DNA of 64,000 bases from Nematopogon swammerdamellus (GCA_946902875.1 OX336344.1:15769791-15833790), one strand, 5' to 3'. Numbered from the stretch's first letter, positions 52,380-63,060 are shown. Made by a program: numbers and translations. The notes: generated by a model not told the origin, from the letters alone.

Positions 52380-52620
52380 GAGCCATCCAATTACTGGCCC
52401 AGGCTAAGTGTTCGGTATTGTCAAAAAAAGAATCCGCGTAATCGTTTATTCAGCCAGCAGCTCAAAGGAAAAAGAACCCGCTCTACAAGAAACGGCCCAT
52501 TTGCTATGTGCACAGCCCCCGGGGCAGGGGTGGACTGTGGGGTGACGGGGTGGGGGGGGGGGGGGGCGGACACCGCAGCGCCACTTCGGCTAAGTACAAT
52601 TACCGTTTGAATAATTAATC
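52380..52620. other. Unique island with poly-G run
   Basis: ccaattactggcccaggcta, cgcgtaatcgtttattcagc, agcagctcaaagg, then a G-run at 52545-52567. Non-repetitive, with no ORF of note. Candidate regulatory DNA. Confidence 0.2.
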
Positions 52621-52923
52621 AAAATATCCGTAAAATCGGTCAAGGCCCCACTGCAGATAATAGAGGTTGGTGTGTTCTTTCCACTGACTTCAAATTCAAA
52701 TTCAAATTTCTTCTCTTTGTTCGTATCCGGAACATATCCGGATCCGGAACGTATCCGGTGAGAGCAGGATCTAAAGATCGTGAAACGCGTCGCAGCCATT
52801 GTAATCAACACGCGCCGTCGCTGAGTGCCGCGTTAGGTTGGCCGTCGCTCGGATCGCTCCACAGAGACAGAGTTGAGGAGGGACCTCAACTCTGCACGCT
52901 TTATTCTGCACACGCTCGATTTT

Positions 52924-53195
52924 TAACCGACTTCGAAAAAAAGTATGTATGTTCAGCGACAATTCTTTGCCACGCCAACCGATTACGACTATTTCTTTTT
53001 TTTATTACGGGTACCTTAGGGGTGGTCTCATATAAATTTGGTTGATGTTCTGAAAATATCGATAGAATCCATCAAACTCTTAAATTTGCATATGCATGTG
53101 CATGACAAATGGGCGAATAATTCTTTACCACGCCAACCGATTTCGATGATTCTTTTATGTTAGAAAGGGGTTTAGAGGTTGAAGTCGGTTTTAAT
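52924..53195. repeat. Family P element between inverted ends
   Basis: ttaaccgacttcgaaaaa at the left, ttgaagtcggttttaa at the right. Inside, the phrase ttctttaccacgccaaccga appears twice (52965 and 53130). 53195-54205 is A+T-rich without features. Confidence 0.55.
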
Positions 53196-54207
53196 TAAAA
53201 AGAGTTTGGCGCTCTAGATATCAATATTGCAGAGACGGTGGTTGGTGGTACTTTCTGTTGAACAGATTTTTTCAGCTTCGAAATAACGGCAACGTACGGC
53301 AGCACAAAACACCGAATTATAGCATGCAATCTAGCCAGAAACACTTATGATAACCTCTAAATATATCTATGTAACGTATTTGATTGAATTGGAAAGAAGA
53401 AAGCATTCGGCGGTGAAACACTGAAAACTAAAAGGTGTCCACATATTTGATAAAGAATTTGTTCAATCGGAATACAATAAATTGTATTCTGAATGAAGAA
53501 ATTATTCATATAGAATTATTCTATTCAGTACAATATAAAAGTAAAGTTAGAACGGTTTATAATTCGCCTCTTCAGAAAAAAAGTCACGTTTCAACTGTGC
53601 AAACAAAATATTAATATTATTATTTTAATCCTTTGCTGAGCAAGACACGAGAAACCGGTTGACACACTTTTTTATATTTATGTACATATATAGTATTTAT
53701 ACGCTCATAAAATATTTGGCACGATGGAATGTATGATAAAAAGGAAAAACTTTATTCATTCGTTGAGGTTCGCTTAGTATTTCTACAAGAAAAAATTTCC
53801 CGCATACTCTGAAAAAGTAGTCATATTTAAAACCTATCTCCGGAATTTGTTTCATCAACTTATTTTCTTTTTTTAGATAAACTTTCTAGAATTGTGAAAG
53901 AAATTTCATACGATTCATATGTAGTATTAATCCGATAATTTAGGTGCTTATTTTGACTTTGTGCCGAAATCAAATTAAAATAGATTTAATGAAAAATGTT
54001 GTGAGAGGATTTGTATTCTAATACAAATTATAGGTTAAAAAAGAGTATTCAATTTAACAGATTATCAGAAATTCAATAGACATCGATACAAAGTATTTGT
54101 AAATAGTTTGTATCATGTTTGGTCCAGTAAACGAGCTTGTAAATATAGATTATATTTACTTGTAAGTAAGATACGAGTATAATGTGGGAGGTAGGCAGGT
54201 TTTTTTT

Positions 54208-54300
54208 TTAACTGGCACGGTTGGCTACATCACCTATAACATCCGTGATGTTAGACCATAACACCGGGTGAACTAGGTGCCATGTCAGTGCTTCCCATCA
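54208..54300 (-). repeat. SINE S2 tail fragment (minus)
   Basis: aactggcacggttggctaca, aacaccgggtgaactaggtg, tcagtgcttcc; truncated. Confidence 0.7.
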
Positions 54301-54429
54301 ATTCTATATAAATAACCAGGTAACCTATATGTTATACCTAAACCTTCTACATGTAATACCTATGCGTAATTAATTATCCTCAATACGCTTAGCGATTTGG
54401 TAAAATTTTTTGAAGACAAAGGAATTCGA

Positions 54430-54790
54430 ATTTCGAACCAGTCTTCAGTCTTCCAACCGCTTAGAGACGTCCCAACTGAAACGTCTTAGAAGCAAATCGG
54501 TGGAGCCTAAATTTTTGATTGGGCCTGCCCTACCCTCGGGGATTAGTGAATAGGATATTAAGCATATTTTAACAATGGCCGCGACCGCAAGCTCTTCTCC
54601 GAGACCCCGGCCGGACCGCGGTGAATGTTTAATTTGGCACAAGTTGCGAATTAGTATGGGGGCTGTTACACGCACGGACACCGCCCGCCCGGTCCGGCCG
54701 CTCCGGCCGGGGCGAACCGGTGCGATGGTGGTGCGCGCTTACTTACAGGATGTCGATAGATTCAGTATTTTGATTTCATCGCTTTCATCG
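54430..54790. other. GC-rich unique island
   Basis: cgagaccccggccggaccgc, gcccggtccggccgctccgg. An ATG at about 54575 (MAATASSSPRPRPDRGECLI) opens a frame that runs into the SINE at 54790, so no complete gene is visible. Minus-strand ORF also open. Likely regulatory or a first exon. Confidence 0.25.
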
Positions 54791-55107
54791 AAAAATTTAC
54801 GTGCATACCTACACATGCTGATTCACCGTTCGGAACCGGTGTAAAACTGTAGGTACCTTCCCTTGCCCCTTACTAGGTGGTAGGCTCAAATTGTAGCCGA
54901 CTGGGTTGGTACCACGTACTGGATATAAGATAGCCGCATAGCAGCCTCGGTTGTGCTCTCCTCTAGTCCAGTATAGCCACTAGCCAGCAATCCAGGGAAG
55001 TCTCCGGTATGGAACCTACCTTCTCGGATGTGATATTGGCTGGTCGGAGCATGTGCTTTGGCCACTCCGACTCAGCCAACCATACCGGATTACATAAAAA
55101 AAATATC
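54790..55107 (+). repeat. SINE family S1, copy 4 (5'-truncated)
   Basis: Begins aaatttacgtgcatac after the tRNA-like head would end; body (actgtaggtaccttccctt) and tail (gactcagccaaccataccgg) complete. Confidence 0.75.
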
Positions 55108-55196
55108 GCTTACTCTTCATTCTTTATTGGAGGAATATTGGGAGAGGCGTATATGCCCAGCAGTAAATGCAAAAATGCTGACTGACTGTTTACTCA

Positions 55197-55280
55197 TCGA
55201 TAATGACGACCGAAGTGTTATGGGCTGACATCACGGATGTGATGGTGGTAGGTGGTGTACCAACCGTGTCAGTTTCCATA
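55197..55280 (+). repeat. SINE S2 tail fragment
   Basis: gtgttatgggctgacatcac, ggtggtgtaccaaccgtgtc. 55280-55900 is unique DNA. Confidence 0.6.
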
Positions 55281-55904
55281 ATAAAATATAGCATTCGAAA
55301 GTTGATTGAAAATAATTACTAAGGCAATTAAAAATTAATATGTATAATGTTCTAACTGATCTCTATAAAATGTTTTAACCCATCCCCTGCTATAGCGTCA
55401 CAGCTTATGTGCCTTGCACTTCACCCTATAAACCCAGCGTACCAGCTTGTGTGACGAGTGACGACACTAGTACAAATTCCTATACTGAGTTATTCGTCGG
55501 TTTACACGATGGCTCGGTAATTTAATATTGTGGTGTAGGGTAGAAATTCAGCTTTATGGCAATATTATTGGTTTTTTGCTATGAGATCTGGCAAGACCAC
55601 TACAAATTGTCAACGTCAATGTCAAAATGCTAATGTGGTTTCTGGTTAATTTTCTTGCATTGTATTGTGGTAGTTAAAGTGTGATACATTAAAAATGTTT
55701 GCTTTAATTTAGTTAATTTAAAACTCGACATTCGACAGAGAACTAAGCGCATCACTACTGGACGCACGCACGGTCGCAGGATGTTTATAGCTGGGTGCGA
55801 AGGGTCCCACCGCCTATGTCGAAGGCATCTTATCGGTCTCGCTCGACCGACCCTTCGACTCTACGGTACCGTGTCGGTTGACCGGGGAGGCTGACTAGAC
55901 CGTT

Positions 55905-56600
55905 TTTAGGGTTCCGTAGTCAACAAGGAACCCTTATAGTTTCGCCATGTCCGTCCGTCTGTCCGTCTGTCCGTCCGTCTGTCTGTCCGCGGCTTAGCTC
56001 AGAGACCCTTAGTATTAGAAAGTTGTAAGTTGGTATGGGTATTAATATTAATAACGCCGACAAAGTGGTAAAATAAAAAAATTGAAATAATTTTTTTTTA
56101 GGGTACCTCCCCTACACGAAAAGTGGGGATGAATTTTTTTTTTCACGTCTACCCCATCGTGTGGGATATCGTTGGATAGGTCTTTGGAAAATATTGCGAG
56201 TTTGTGAAAAGCATTTTTCGATTTAGGGATCCGTTTGCGAATTATTAAGCTTTTAAGTGCAAATTTTTGTTAGAGTCAAGTGTCCCCCCCCCCTGCCAGC
56301 TAAACGGTTGTTATTAGAAATGTGAAAAAATTCACCGCAGTAGTATATATATCGAAATTAAAAGGAAAACTATCACAGCTAAGTAGGCTGTACAGGTTGA
56401 CGAGTAATAGTCGACCAACTTAAAAAATGTACGGACGACAGCCATCATTTCACTGTTGAAGAATTTTTTCAAATTAACATTCATTTATTTCCCCTACAAA
56501 ATTATACAAATAATCAAATAATGTATTTTGATAGGGTTCCGCAACTACGGAACCCTACACTGCGCGTGGCCCGACACGCACTTGGCCGCTTTTAATAATA
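55905..56600 (+). repeat. Family A, long variant
   Basis: agggttccgtagtcaacaag, gtccgtccgtctgtccgtct at the left; ggttccgcaactacggaacc and gcgcgtggcccgacacgcac ttggccgc at the right, with a hairpin before the end as in the short variant. The interior (55995-56520) differs from the other copies. No ORF. Confidence 0.65.
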
Positions 56601-56969
56601 TCTGTTCTCCATATTTAACAAAACATTTTTATGATTTTGTTTTTAAATAATTTCTATTTCTATCACAGAGCATTGAAGAACCTCCTCCTTTTTTGAAGTC
56701 GGTTAAAAAACTGTGATATACGAAATTAAAATATCTTCCCTTCACAGATAAAGAAGACGCGTCGCCGGGGCCGCCGGCTGGGCGAGGACGGCCGCCGATC
56801 GCTGTTCTGTGCTTCCCTTCTATATATACATGCATTTATCCTGCAGTCTATCTGATATTGATTTCAATCTATTTGCATCTAATGCACATCAATGACTCCG
56901 GTTGACTAATTTAACATCACACCGCCGTTAATAGATAAATTCTATTGTTAAATATAATTCTAAAAGTAC

Positions 56970-57455
56970 ACATTTTTAGGTTTCCCTACCCTAGGTTTCC
57001 TTGCGGAAGCCTATTACTAAGCCTACAACGTCTGTCTGTCTGTCTGTCTGTCCGTCCGTCCGTCCGATGACTGTATCTTTGGAACGTAATAGCTAGCAGG
57101 TTGAAATTTTCACAGAATACGTGTTATTGTGGCCTATATACCAACAAATAAAAAATTTAAGCGGTTTATGTGAGCGGTATTATGGGTTAATTATTGTAAA
57201 TTACTTTAATATAATACATATAAGGCACTAACAAAACATTGTGACTTGCGAAGTTTGTTTGTCAGTTCTTCTTGTCGACATGTCCAAGCGTAGGTTACCT
57301 ACCTTTGGATGAAATTTTACAATAAACAATAAACAACAACTATAAAGTGAAAAGTTAAGGGGGGTCCCCATACAAGAAACGTGTTTTTTCAACGTTTTTT
57401 TTTGTGTTGCGGAAACCTCGTTGCGCAAGTCCAACTCGTACTTGGCCGGTTTTTT
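56970..57455 (+). repeat. Family A repeat with internal insertion
   Basis: Left end aggtttccttgcggaagcct, right end ttgcgcaagtccaactcgta cttggccgg. About 165 bp at 57175-57340 (gcgaagtttgtttgtcagtt, acaataaacaataaac) is absent from other copies and looks like an inserted LINE tail. Confidence 0.6.
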
Positions 57456-57653
57456 TTTATTTTTATTAAATTAACATTTCTTGAACAATATTTGGAATAG
57501 AGACAGAGAGACAGAGAGAAATAATAAGCAAAATATATAGACTCACCAGGGTTAATAGCATGTCCTTCGTCGACCGTAGTCAGCGATATGTGAAGGAGTA
57601 TCAACATCATCGCCGAGACCTGCGGACATACAGGACAACTTCAAAATATAATC

Positions 57654-57750
57654 AAACTAGTATTTGCCCGCGGCTTCGCTTTGCGTCACAATTTGCTCAC
57701 AGCTCAGGCCGCCGATGACGTAGCGTGATGATGTATAGCCTAAAACTAAG
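57654..57750 (+). mobile_element. Helitron-like end fragment
   Basis: actagtatttgcccgcggct tcgctttgcg, then caggccgccgatgacgtagc. A (GGATA)n run follows at 57765. Confidence 0.65.
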
Positions 57751-57834
57751 CAGGATGGTAGGAAGGATAGGATAGGATAGGATAGGATGTGACTACCATC
57801 TATGCTACCATGCAACAAATTGTTATTTATATTA

Positions 57835-58050
57835 CACTAGCTGTGCCCGCGGCTCCGCCCGCTCTCATATTTGACTACTCTGTTAACCTCATAAGCCATT
57901 TAACGTGATGAAATATGCGTGATAAATAGGTATGATGCCTATAATTGATGGGAAGAATTAAGCTATCCGTAGAAGCAAGCCGTATTAAAATCTGTTCAGT
58001 GGTTCTCAAGTTATAAGCGACAGACAGACATACATACAGAAAGCAGACGT
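57835..58050 (+). mobile_element. Helitron-like element fragment
   Basis: actagctgtgcccgcggctc at the start, tcaagttataagcgacagac agacatac toward the end. Typical short non-autonomous form. A (GGAA)n run follows at 58065. Confidence 0.65.
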
Positions 58051-58167
58051 TGGATTTTATTAAAGGTAAGGAAGGAAGGAAGGAAAGGATGATAAGGAAG
58101 GATAGAGTAAACATCTATCGCTCGGAATGCAATCAATGCGATGCCAACCAGAGCTGCATTATAACCT

Positions 58168-58274
58168 GTCGGAAATATCTTGGCACCTCGAAAGAATGCG
58201 ACCGTTTGTTGGGCATAGCGTGCGTGCAGCCGTCAGACCGCATTCTGTCGAGCGAGGTGCCTAGATATTTCTGA
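58168..58274. repeat. Inverted repeat, about 40-bp arms
   Basis: ggaaatatcttggcacctcg at the left and cgaggtgcctagatatttct at the right, extended by aatgcgacc / gaccgcatt. Few mismatches, loop about 30 bp. Confidence 0.75.
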
Positions 58275-58513
58275 CGGTTCTAGTATTATGTCAGTTAATA
58301 ACAATAGTTGCAACATTTTCGCTAGGAATACCTAAGTCACAGAGTGTGAGTTATATATAAAGGCTAACTGGGACAAAGCTGATGATGGTCAGAACGCGTA
58401 AACGGTGGTTTTTATTAAAGCCCGAAAGAGAAAGCCAAATACTGATAATAAATCTTTATGAGTTATCATCTCTATGTCTTCTCTATCTCTACTTCTTATA
58501 AAAAGGAACGTCT

Positions 58514-58583
58514 ATCTGTATGTATGTATTTTTGAGGTAAACTCCGGAATCGCTGTTTACCTGAAAAAATACATACATACAGA
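58514..58583. repeat. Hairpin, 29-bp arms
   Basis: atctgtatgtatgtattttt then gaggtaaac, loop tccggaatcgct, then gtttacctg and aaaaatacatacatacagat. One extra A in the right arm. Confidence 0.8.
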
Positions 58584-58679
58584 TTTTAATGCGGTTTGGT
58601 TCAGTGTAAACAGTTGTTCTTGAGGCTCACTGTAGGCTATATACCATCACGCTAAATATCAATAGGGCTGAGCAGTAAC

Positions 58680-58883
58680 AAAGAAAGTATGTAATGAACA
58701 GAATTTAGTGCCGAAAGGAGAAGGGAGAGGACGGAGCGGAGGGGGCGGGAGGGGAAGAGGCAAGGGAGATAGGGAGGGGGAGAGAGGGAGAGAGAAATTA
58801 GAGGAGCGATCGTTTATATTGTCATATTTGCGTTTGAATCGGATTTACCGCGAACGAAGCCGTGGGCAAAAGCTAGTCTATTA
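58680..58883 (-). mobile_element. Helitron-like end with purine tract (minus)
   Basis: gaagccgtgggcaaaagcta g at the right end, gcgtttgaatcggatttac inside, and the (GGGA)n-type tract at 58717-58800. This is the inverse of 3606-3870. Confidence 0.65.
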
Positions 58884-59204
58884 TATATAAAGCGCTTATA
58901 GTACATGTATGGTAGTATGTAATATTTCACCTTGATCTCTCTTAAAATTACATTTCAAGGAATGTTCGCTGAAGCAACTAATGGAGTAGGAAGGTATACC
59001 TTCCTTTTGACATTCCACCTAAATGGAGCGTCGGACTGCGTATTATGCTTTCATCAGACTGAATAAATATTCAGGCAGAGTAGAGTTTAAAGCTGGATCT
59101 TACACACGCTTTCACATTTTTTTATTATTTTTTTGGCGGAAAATTAATTTCTTGTTGGTAGAGAATGGACGTTATATGAATTACCATTTCACGCAGGTAC
59201 TCGT

Positions 59205-59575
59205 TAGTGTCCGACCGAAAGTGTACTTTCACTTTCGGCCGAAAGTCGTAGCCGAATTTCGGCAAAATTCTACTTTCGGCAGAAAGCCGAAAGCCGAAGC
59301 CGAAAGCCGAAACCGAAAGCCGTAGCCGAAAGTATGTATGGTATTTAAGTATTAAGGCAGTGTGTGCCTGCGCCGGCCGCCAATTGCGTAATCGCGTTGC
59401 GGCGTTCGCGTCGCGTCGCGTGCGCGCGGTCGGACGGTTTGTCTGTCTAACAACTTTCGGTTGGGCCGAAAGTGACCACTACTCTCGGCCGAAACCGTAA
59501 GTTTGCCGAATGTTGCAAATAGTGGCCGAAAGGCCGAAAGTCGAAAGCCGAAACCGAATATTCGGTCGGACACTA
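59205..59575. mobile_element. hAT-type MITE, 371 bp, exact 8-bp target duplication
   Basis: Inverted ends tagtgtccgaccgaa (59205) and ttcggtcggacacta (to 59575), directly flanked by gtactcgt on both sides (59197-59204, 59576-59583). An 8-bp duplication is the signature of hAT elements. Inside, gccgaaa / tttcggc motifs recur more than ten times, and a CpG-rich core (59380-59440) lies between. No transposase. Confidence 0.85.
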
Positions 59576-59779
59576 GTACTCGTAGATAATGTACTTTGCG
59601 AAAATTCATTTTGTCGCCCCGGCTTCAAGTGTATCATAATGTAAGCACTCATGATGTATGGACATAAGCACGAGTTCAGTTAAGAATTGCTTTAGAAATA
59701 AGTGCTTTCATACTGTATATAGAGTTTAATTTAAAATCACATCCTCTTTGTAATAATGTAATCTACTTACATACCTACA

Positions 59780-60110
59780 TACATACCACACGCTTATCCC
59801 GACAACCAGGGTAAGCAGAGTATTCGGTATTGTGCTGCAAGTACGCTTGTAAGTAAATTACAACGCAACACCGACCACCATGTTCAGTAATAATGTATTA
59901 GGACAAGATATTATCAAGCAGCAAGTAAGGCACGAATACCCACCCGCTGCATGACTCGGTGCAAGGACCGTGCCAAAGCGAGAGGTGCCTAACCTGTCGT
60001 CCTTATGCACGGCACCTTTTCCTATCCCTTAGTCGCCTTTTACGACATGCATGGGGAGAGATGCAGTGGGACTATTATTTTTAAGTACCGGCCCCACACG
60101 GTACTACTTA
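59780..60110 (+). repeat. T-family repeat, intact copy
   Basis: acacgcttatcccgacaacc, gcagagtattcggtattgtg, ggcacgaatacccacccgct, tagtcgccttttacgacatg, tgcagtgggactattat. Reference for the split copy at 19618-20335. The complement ends in a head-like gtaaaaggcgactaaggga. Confidence 0.7.
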
Positions 60111-60370
60111 CATTATTATTATTAATGGCACGGTCCTTCCACCGAGTCGTGCAGGTGGGTCTTGTATATGTATATAATATTCTTCCTTTATTGAACAACA
60201 ATTTATGGGGTACCGCTAAGTAAATAAAATATAAAAATTCAGAGCTGCGCGGGAATTTACTTAGCGGTCTCCCGACTCTTTAAGTAAGTAAACATAAATT
60301 ATTTTTGAATTTTTAAGGGTCGGAGGTTTTTAAAATTTGTAATTTAACTTTTATTTCAAGCTTTTTAAAA

Positions 60371-62380
60371 GGGATTGAAATATATTTTTGTTAACACCAA
60401 TTGTATGGCTTATTATTTATTTTTTTATTATTTACATAATATAATTATTTAAAAAAATTACACAATTTTCAAATATTTCGACGTGCCTTTCGTCGTCATC
60501 AGTGGAAAAAATATAATATATATAATTATAAATTATATATTATATAAATATATTATATTATTATATTTTTTCCACTGATGACGACGAAAGACACGTCGAA
60601 ATATTTATACGTACAGTAGACAGACAGACAATGCGAGCTGCCCCATTTGAAAATTGTGTAATTTTTTTAAATAATTATATTGCGGGCGTATGATGGATAA
60701 TATTAGGTTCCACCCCAGAGTCGTCTATAAAACGCTACGTGAGTTGGATATTTCGAAGAGTAGCGGGCCTGACGGCGTCCCGGCAGTTGTCTTGAAAAAT
60801 TGTGCTCTGGAATTGGCGCCAGTCCTTACTCGCCTATTCAAACGCTCCTATTCCTCCGGTTCAATGCCTTCTTGCTGGAAAAGAGCTTCGGTCCAGCCGG
60901 TCCCCAAGAAGGGGGACCCAGCGAACCCATCGAACTATCGCCCTATTGCGATAACCTCACTCTTGAGTAAGGTTATGGAGCGTATTGTCAACTCAGCGCT
61001 CCTGACGTACCTAGAAGACTATAAACTCCTCGACGATAAGCAATACGGCTTCCGCAAGCAAAGGTCGACTGGAGATCTTCTAGCGTACGTCACGCATTTG
61101 TGGGCTGAAAGACTCGATGGTTTTGGTGAATCGCTGGCGGTCGCTCTGGATATATCCAAAGCATTCGATCGCGTCTGGCACCGGGGACTCCTAAGCAAGC
61201 TTCCGGCCTACGGTGTCCCTACAAAACTGTGCACTTGGATCTCCAGCTTTTTGAGCGATCGGTCGATCTTTGTCACCCTTGATGGTACATGCTCGGCCGA
61301 TTACTCAATCAATGCTGGTGTTCCACAAGGATCCGTGCTGTCGCCTACGCTGTTTCTATTATTTATTAACGACATGCTCTCGCTCGGCGAAATACACTGC
61401 TACGCGGACGACAGCACGGTGCACGAAGGGTTCATCAAAGACTGGAAGGGTAGAGAGGCGTCAGCAGCAAACGCGAGACGCGAAACTGTTGCTCGGGTTG
61501 ACCTGGTTCTCGATAAAGTATCCTCATGGGGGAAGGAGAACTTGGTCAACTTCAACGTAGCTAAGACGCAAGCCTGTGCCTTCTCTACTAAGGCTGATCC
61601 GTTTCCACTCCAAGCAACTTTCCAGGGCAGCCAAGTCCCCAATGATGGTAGTCTGGGCGTCCTGGGTATAGAGGTGTCCAGGGACGTTGGATTTCGATCG
61701 TTCATAGAATCCAAACTAGCGAAACTAGCATCTCGAAAATTAGGGATACTCTACCGATGTCGGCGATTTTTCACACCGGTCCAATTGCTTACACTCTATA
61801 AAGCACAAGTAAGACCGGTGATGGAATATTGCAGTCATCTTTGGGAGGGTTCCCCTGAGTACCTTCTTTCAGCCTTGGATTCTATCCAACGACGAGCCAT
61901 TCGCCTCATTGGCGACTCTGTACTCACAAAGGACCTTCAACCTCTAAAACACAGACGTATCGTTGGGTCATTGAGCCTGTTTTATCGGTACTACTATGGC
62001 CGCTGCTCTGACGAAATTGCATCCCTTATCCCTCCTCCTCCTGTTCGCCTTCGCCAAACCCGCCATACTCTCGCGGAACACCCCTTTGTAGTAGACAGAC
62101 GAGTACTTCGAACGGCACGATTCTCTAAATCGTTCTTGTGCCGCACTGCAAAGGTGTGGAACGGGCTTCCGGGGAATATCTTTCCCCACTCCTACAATCC
62201 ACGGATCTTCAAATCGCGGGTAAATAGCCTTTCCCCAGCGACATTAGTCCACCTCCAAGCCGGACTGGCACCTCCTCGGGGGTGATATTGGCTGCGCCTG
62301 AGGCTTCGACCTCGGACACAGCCAGCTAGTTCGGAAACAATAAAAAAAAAAATAAAAAAAATAATAAAAAATTTAATAAT
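60371..62380 (+). mobile_element. Jockey/CR1-type LINE insertion with 13-bp target duplication
   Basis: Bounded by aagctttttaaaa (60358-60370 and 62381-62393). 3' A-rich tail at 62338-62380. The 5' part (60438-60680) is a large palindrome that ends exactly where LINE coding sequence begins (about 60681). The endonuclease-coding part is missing. Confidence 0.8.
60690..62285 (+). CDS. LINE reverse transcriptase ORF, open, 5'-truncated
   Basis: 531 open codons. Motifs in order: SSGPDGVPAVVLKNCA (about residue 24), WKRASVQPVPKKGDPANPSN then YRPIAITSLLSKVME, QYGFRKQRSTGDLLAYVTHL, VALDISKAFDRVWHRGLLSK with the first catalytic aspartate (near genomic 61150), AGVPQGSVLSPTLFLLFIND, and IHCYADDSTVH with the catalytic pair (61395-61420). 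The thumb and C terminus include YKAQVRPVMEYCSHLWEG and RFSKSFLCRTAKVWNGLPGN. This is the Jockey/CR1 superfamily arrangement. The protein reverse-transcribes element RNA at the nicked target. The N-terminal endonuclease is lacking through 5' truncation; the first ATG is internal, so it is not the natural start. The open frame suggests a young copy. The closest relatives in the window are the 3' fragments at 36424 and 39675. Confidence 0.9.
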   Translation: MMDNIRFHPRVVYKTLRELDISKSSGPDGVPAVVLKNCALELAPVLTRLFKRSYSSGSMPSCWKRASVQPVPKKGDPANPSNYRPIAITSLLSKVMERIVNSALLTYLEDYKLLDDKQYGFRKQRSTGDLLAYVTHLWAERLDGFGESLAVALDISKAFDRVWHRGLLSKLPAYGVPTKLCTWISSFLSDRSIFVTLDGTCSADYSINAGVPQGSVLSPTLFLLFINDMLSLGEIHCYADDSTVHEGFIKDWKGREASAANARRETVARVDLVLDKVSSWGKENLVNFNVAKTQACAFSTKADPFPLQATFQGSQVPNDGSLGVLGIEVSRDVGFRSFIESKLAKLASRKLGILYRCRRFFTPVQLLTLYKAQVRPVMEYCSHLWEGSPEYLLSALDSIQRRAIRLIGDSVLTKDLQPLKHRRIVGSLSLFYRYYYGRCSDEIASLIPPPPVRLRQTRHTLAEHPFVVDRRVLRTARFSKSFLCRTAKVWNGLPGNIFPHSYNPRIFKSRVNSLSPATLVHLQAGLAPPRG

Positions 62381-62739
62381 AAGCTTTTTAAAAAAAAACC
62401 GCATGTAAATCGGTTCACCTTTTAAGATAATTAATTTTTTTATTACTTAATTACTTGATTATTAAGTAAGTAAAAAACAGAGCTACAGAAGAAAGTTAAT
62501 TGTAACCATAATGTTTGCTAAAATATCTGTGGCTAATTGGCTAATGGTTCATTTTGGCCAATTTGTGTCTCGTTTCTCCCCCTTTTATGGGAATGCGTCC
62601 CGAGTTTTAATGAAACGATTCGTCAAGCAAGATCACGAAACAACATTAACTATAATTGAACAATCCTAGACGCGAAATTTGCATACATAACCAAAATTCG
62701 AATTAAACTTGAGTGTAGGACTTTCGTCGCCGGATTTTT

Positions 62740-63060
62740 CTTTTTTATAGAACCTGACATGTTTGGATACATCACCTGCTGCATCCGTGATGTCAGTCCA
62801 TAACTTGGTGAACTAGATGCCATGCTAGTGCTTCAAGTTGTTCGTGCGGGCTACAGTGAACAGGACCGAAAACACGAACTACTTATTTACACAGCCGCTT
62901 CGACAGTATTTTCATTCAGTGCGGTGGTATCAGTTCGGTCGTAGGTGATATAAAGGTACTTTGGGTTTTACGTGAAATCCAATGCACGTCAGCCTCAATG
63001 CTGAAACGGTCTGACCGTTTAAATTCTGTTAAAGTTCTGGCCGAGCCCGGGTGTGCTTAA
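62740..63060 (-). repeat. SINE S2 copy, diverged (minus)
   Basis: tatagaacctgacatgtttg, ggctacagtgaacaggaccg, attcagtgcggtggtatcag, gttttacgtgaaatcc. Part of the body deleted. 62470-62735 is unique. Confidence 0.7.

Larger units (their letters stand above)
60231..62470 (+). repeat. Repeat family X split by a LINE
   Basis: The left part 60231-60370 (gggaatttacttagcggtct, aagggtcggaggtttttaaa, tttatttcaagctttttaaa) and right part 62381-62470 (aaatcggttcaccttttaag) rejoin as in 16783-17085. The junction sequence aagctttttaaaa is present at both sides. Confidence 0.75.
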
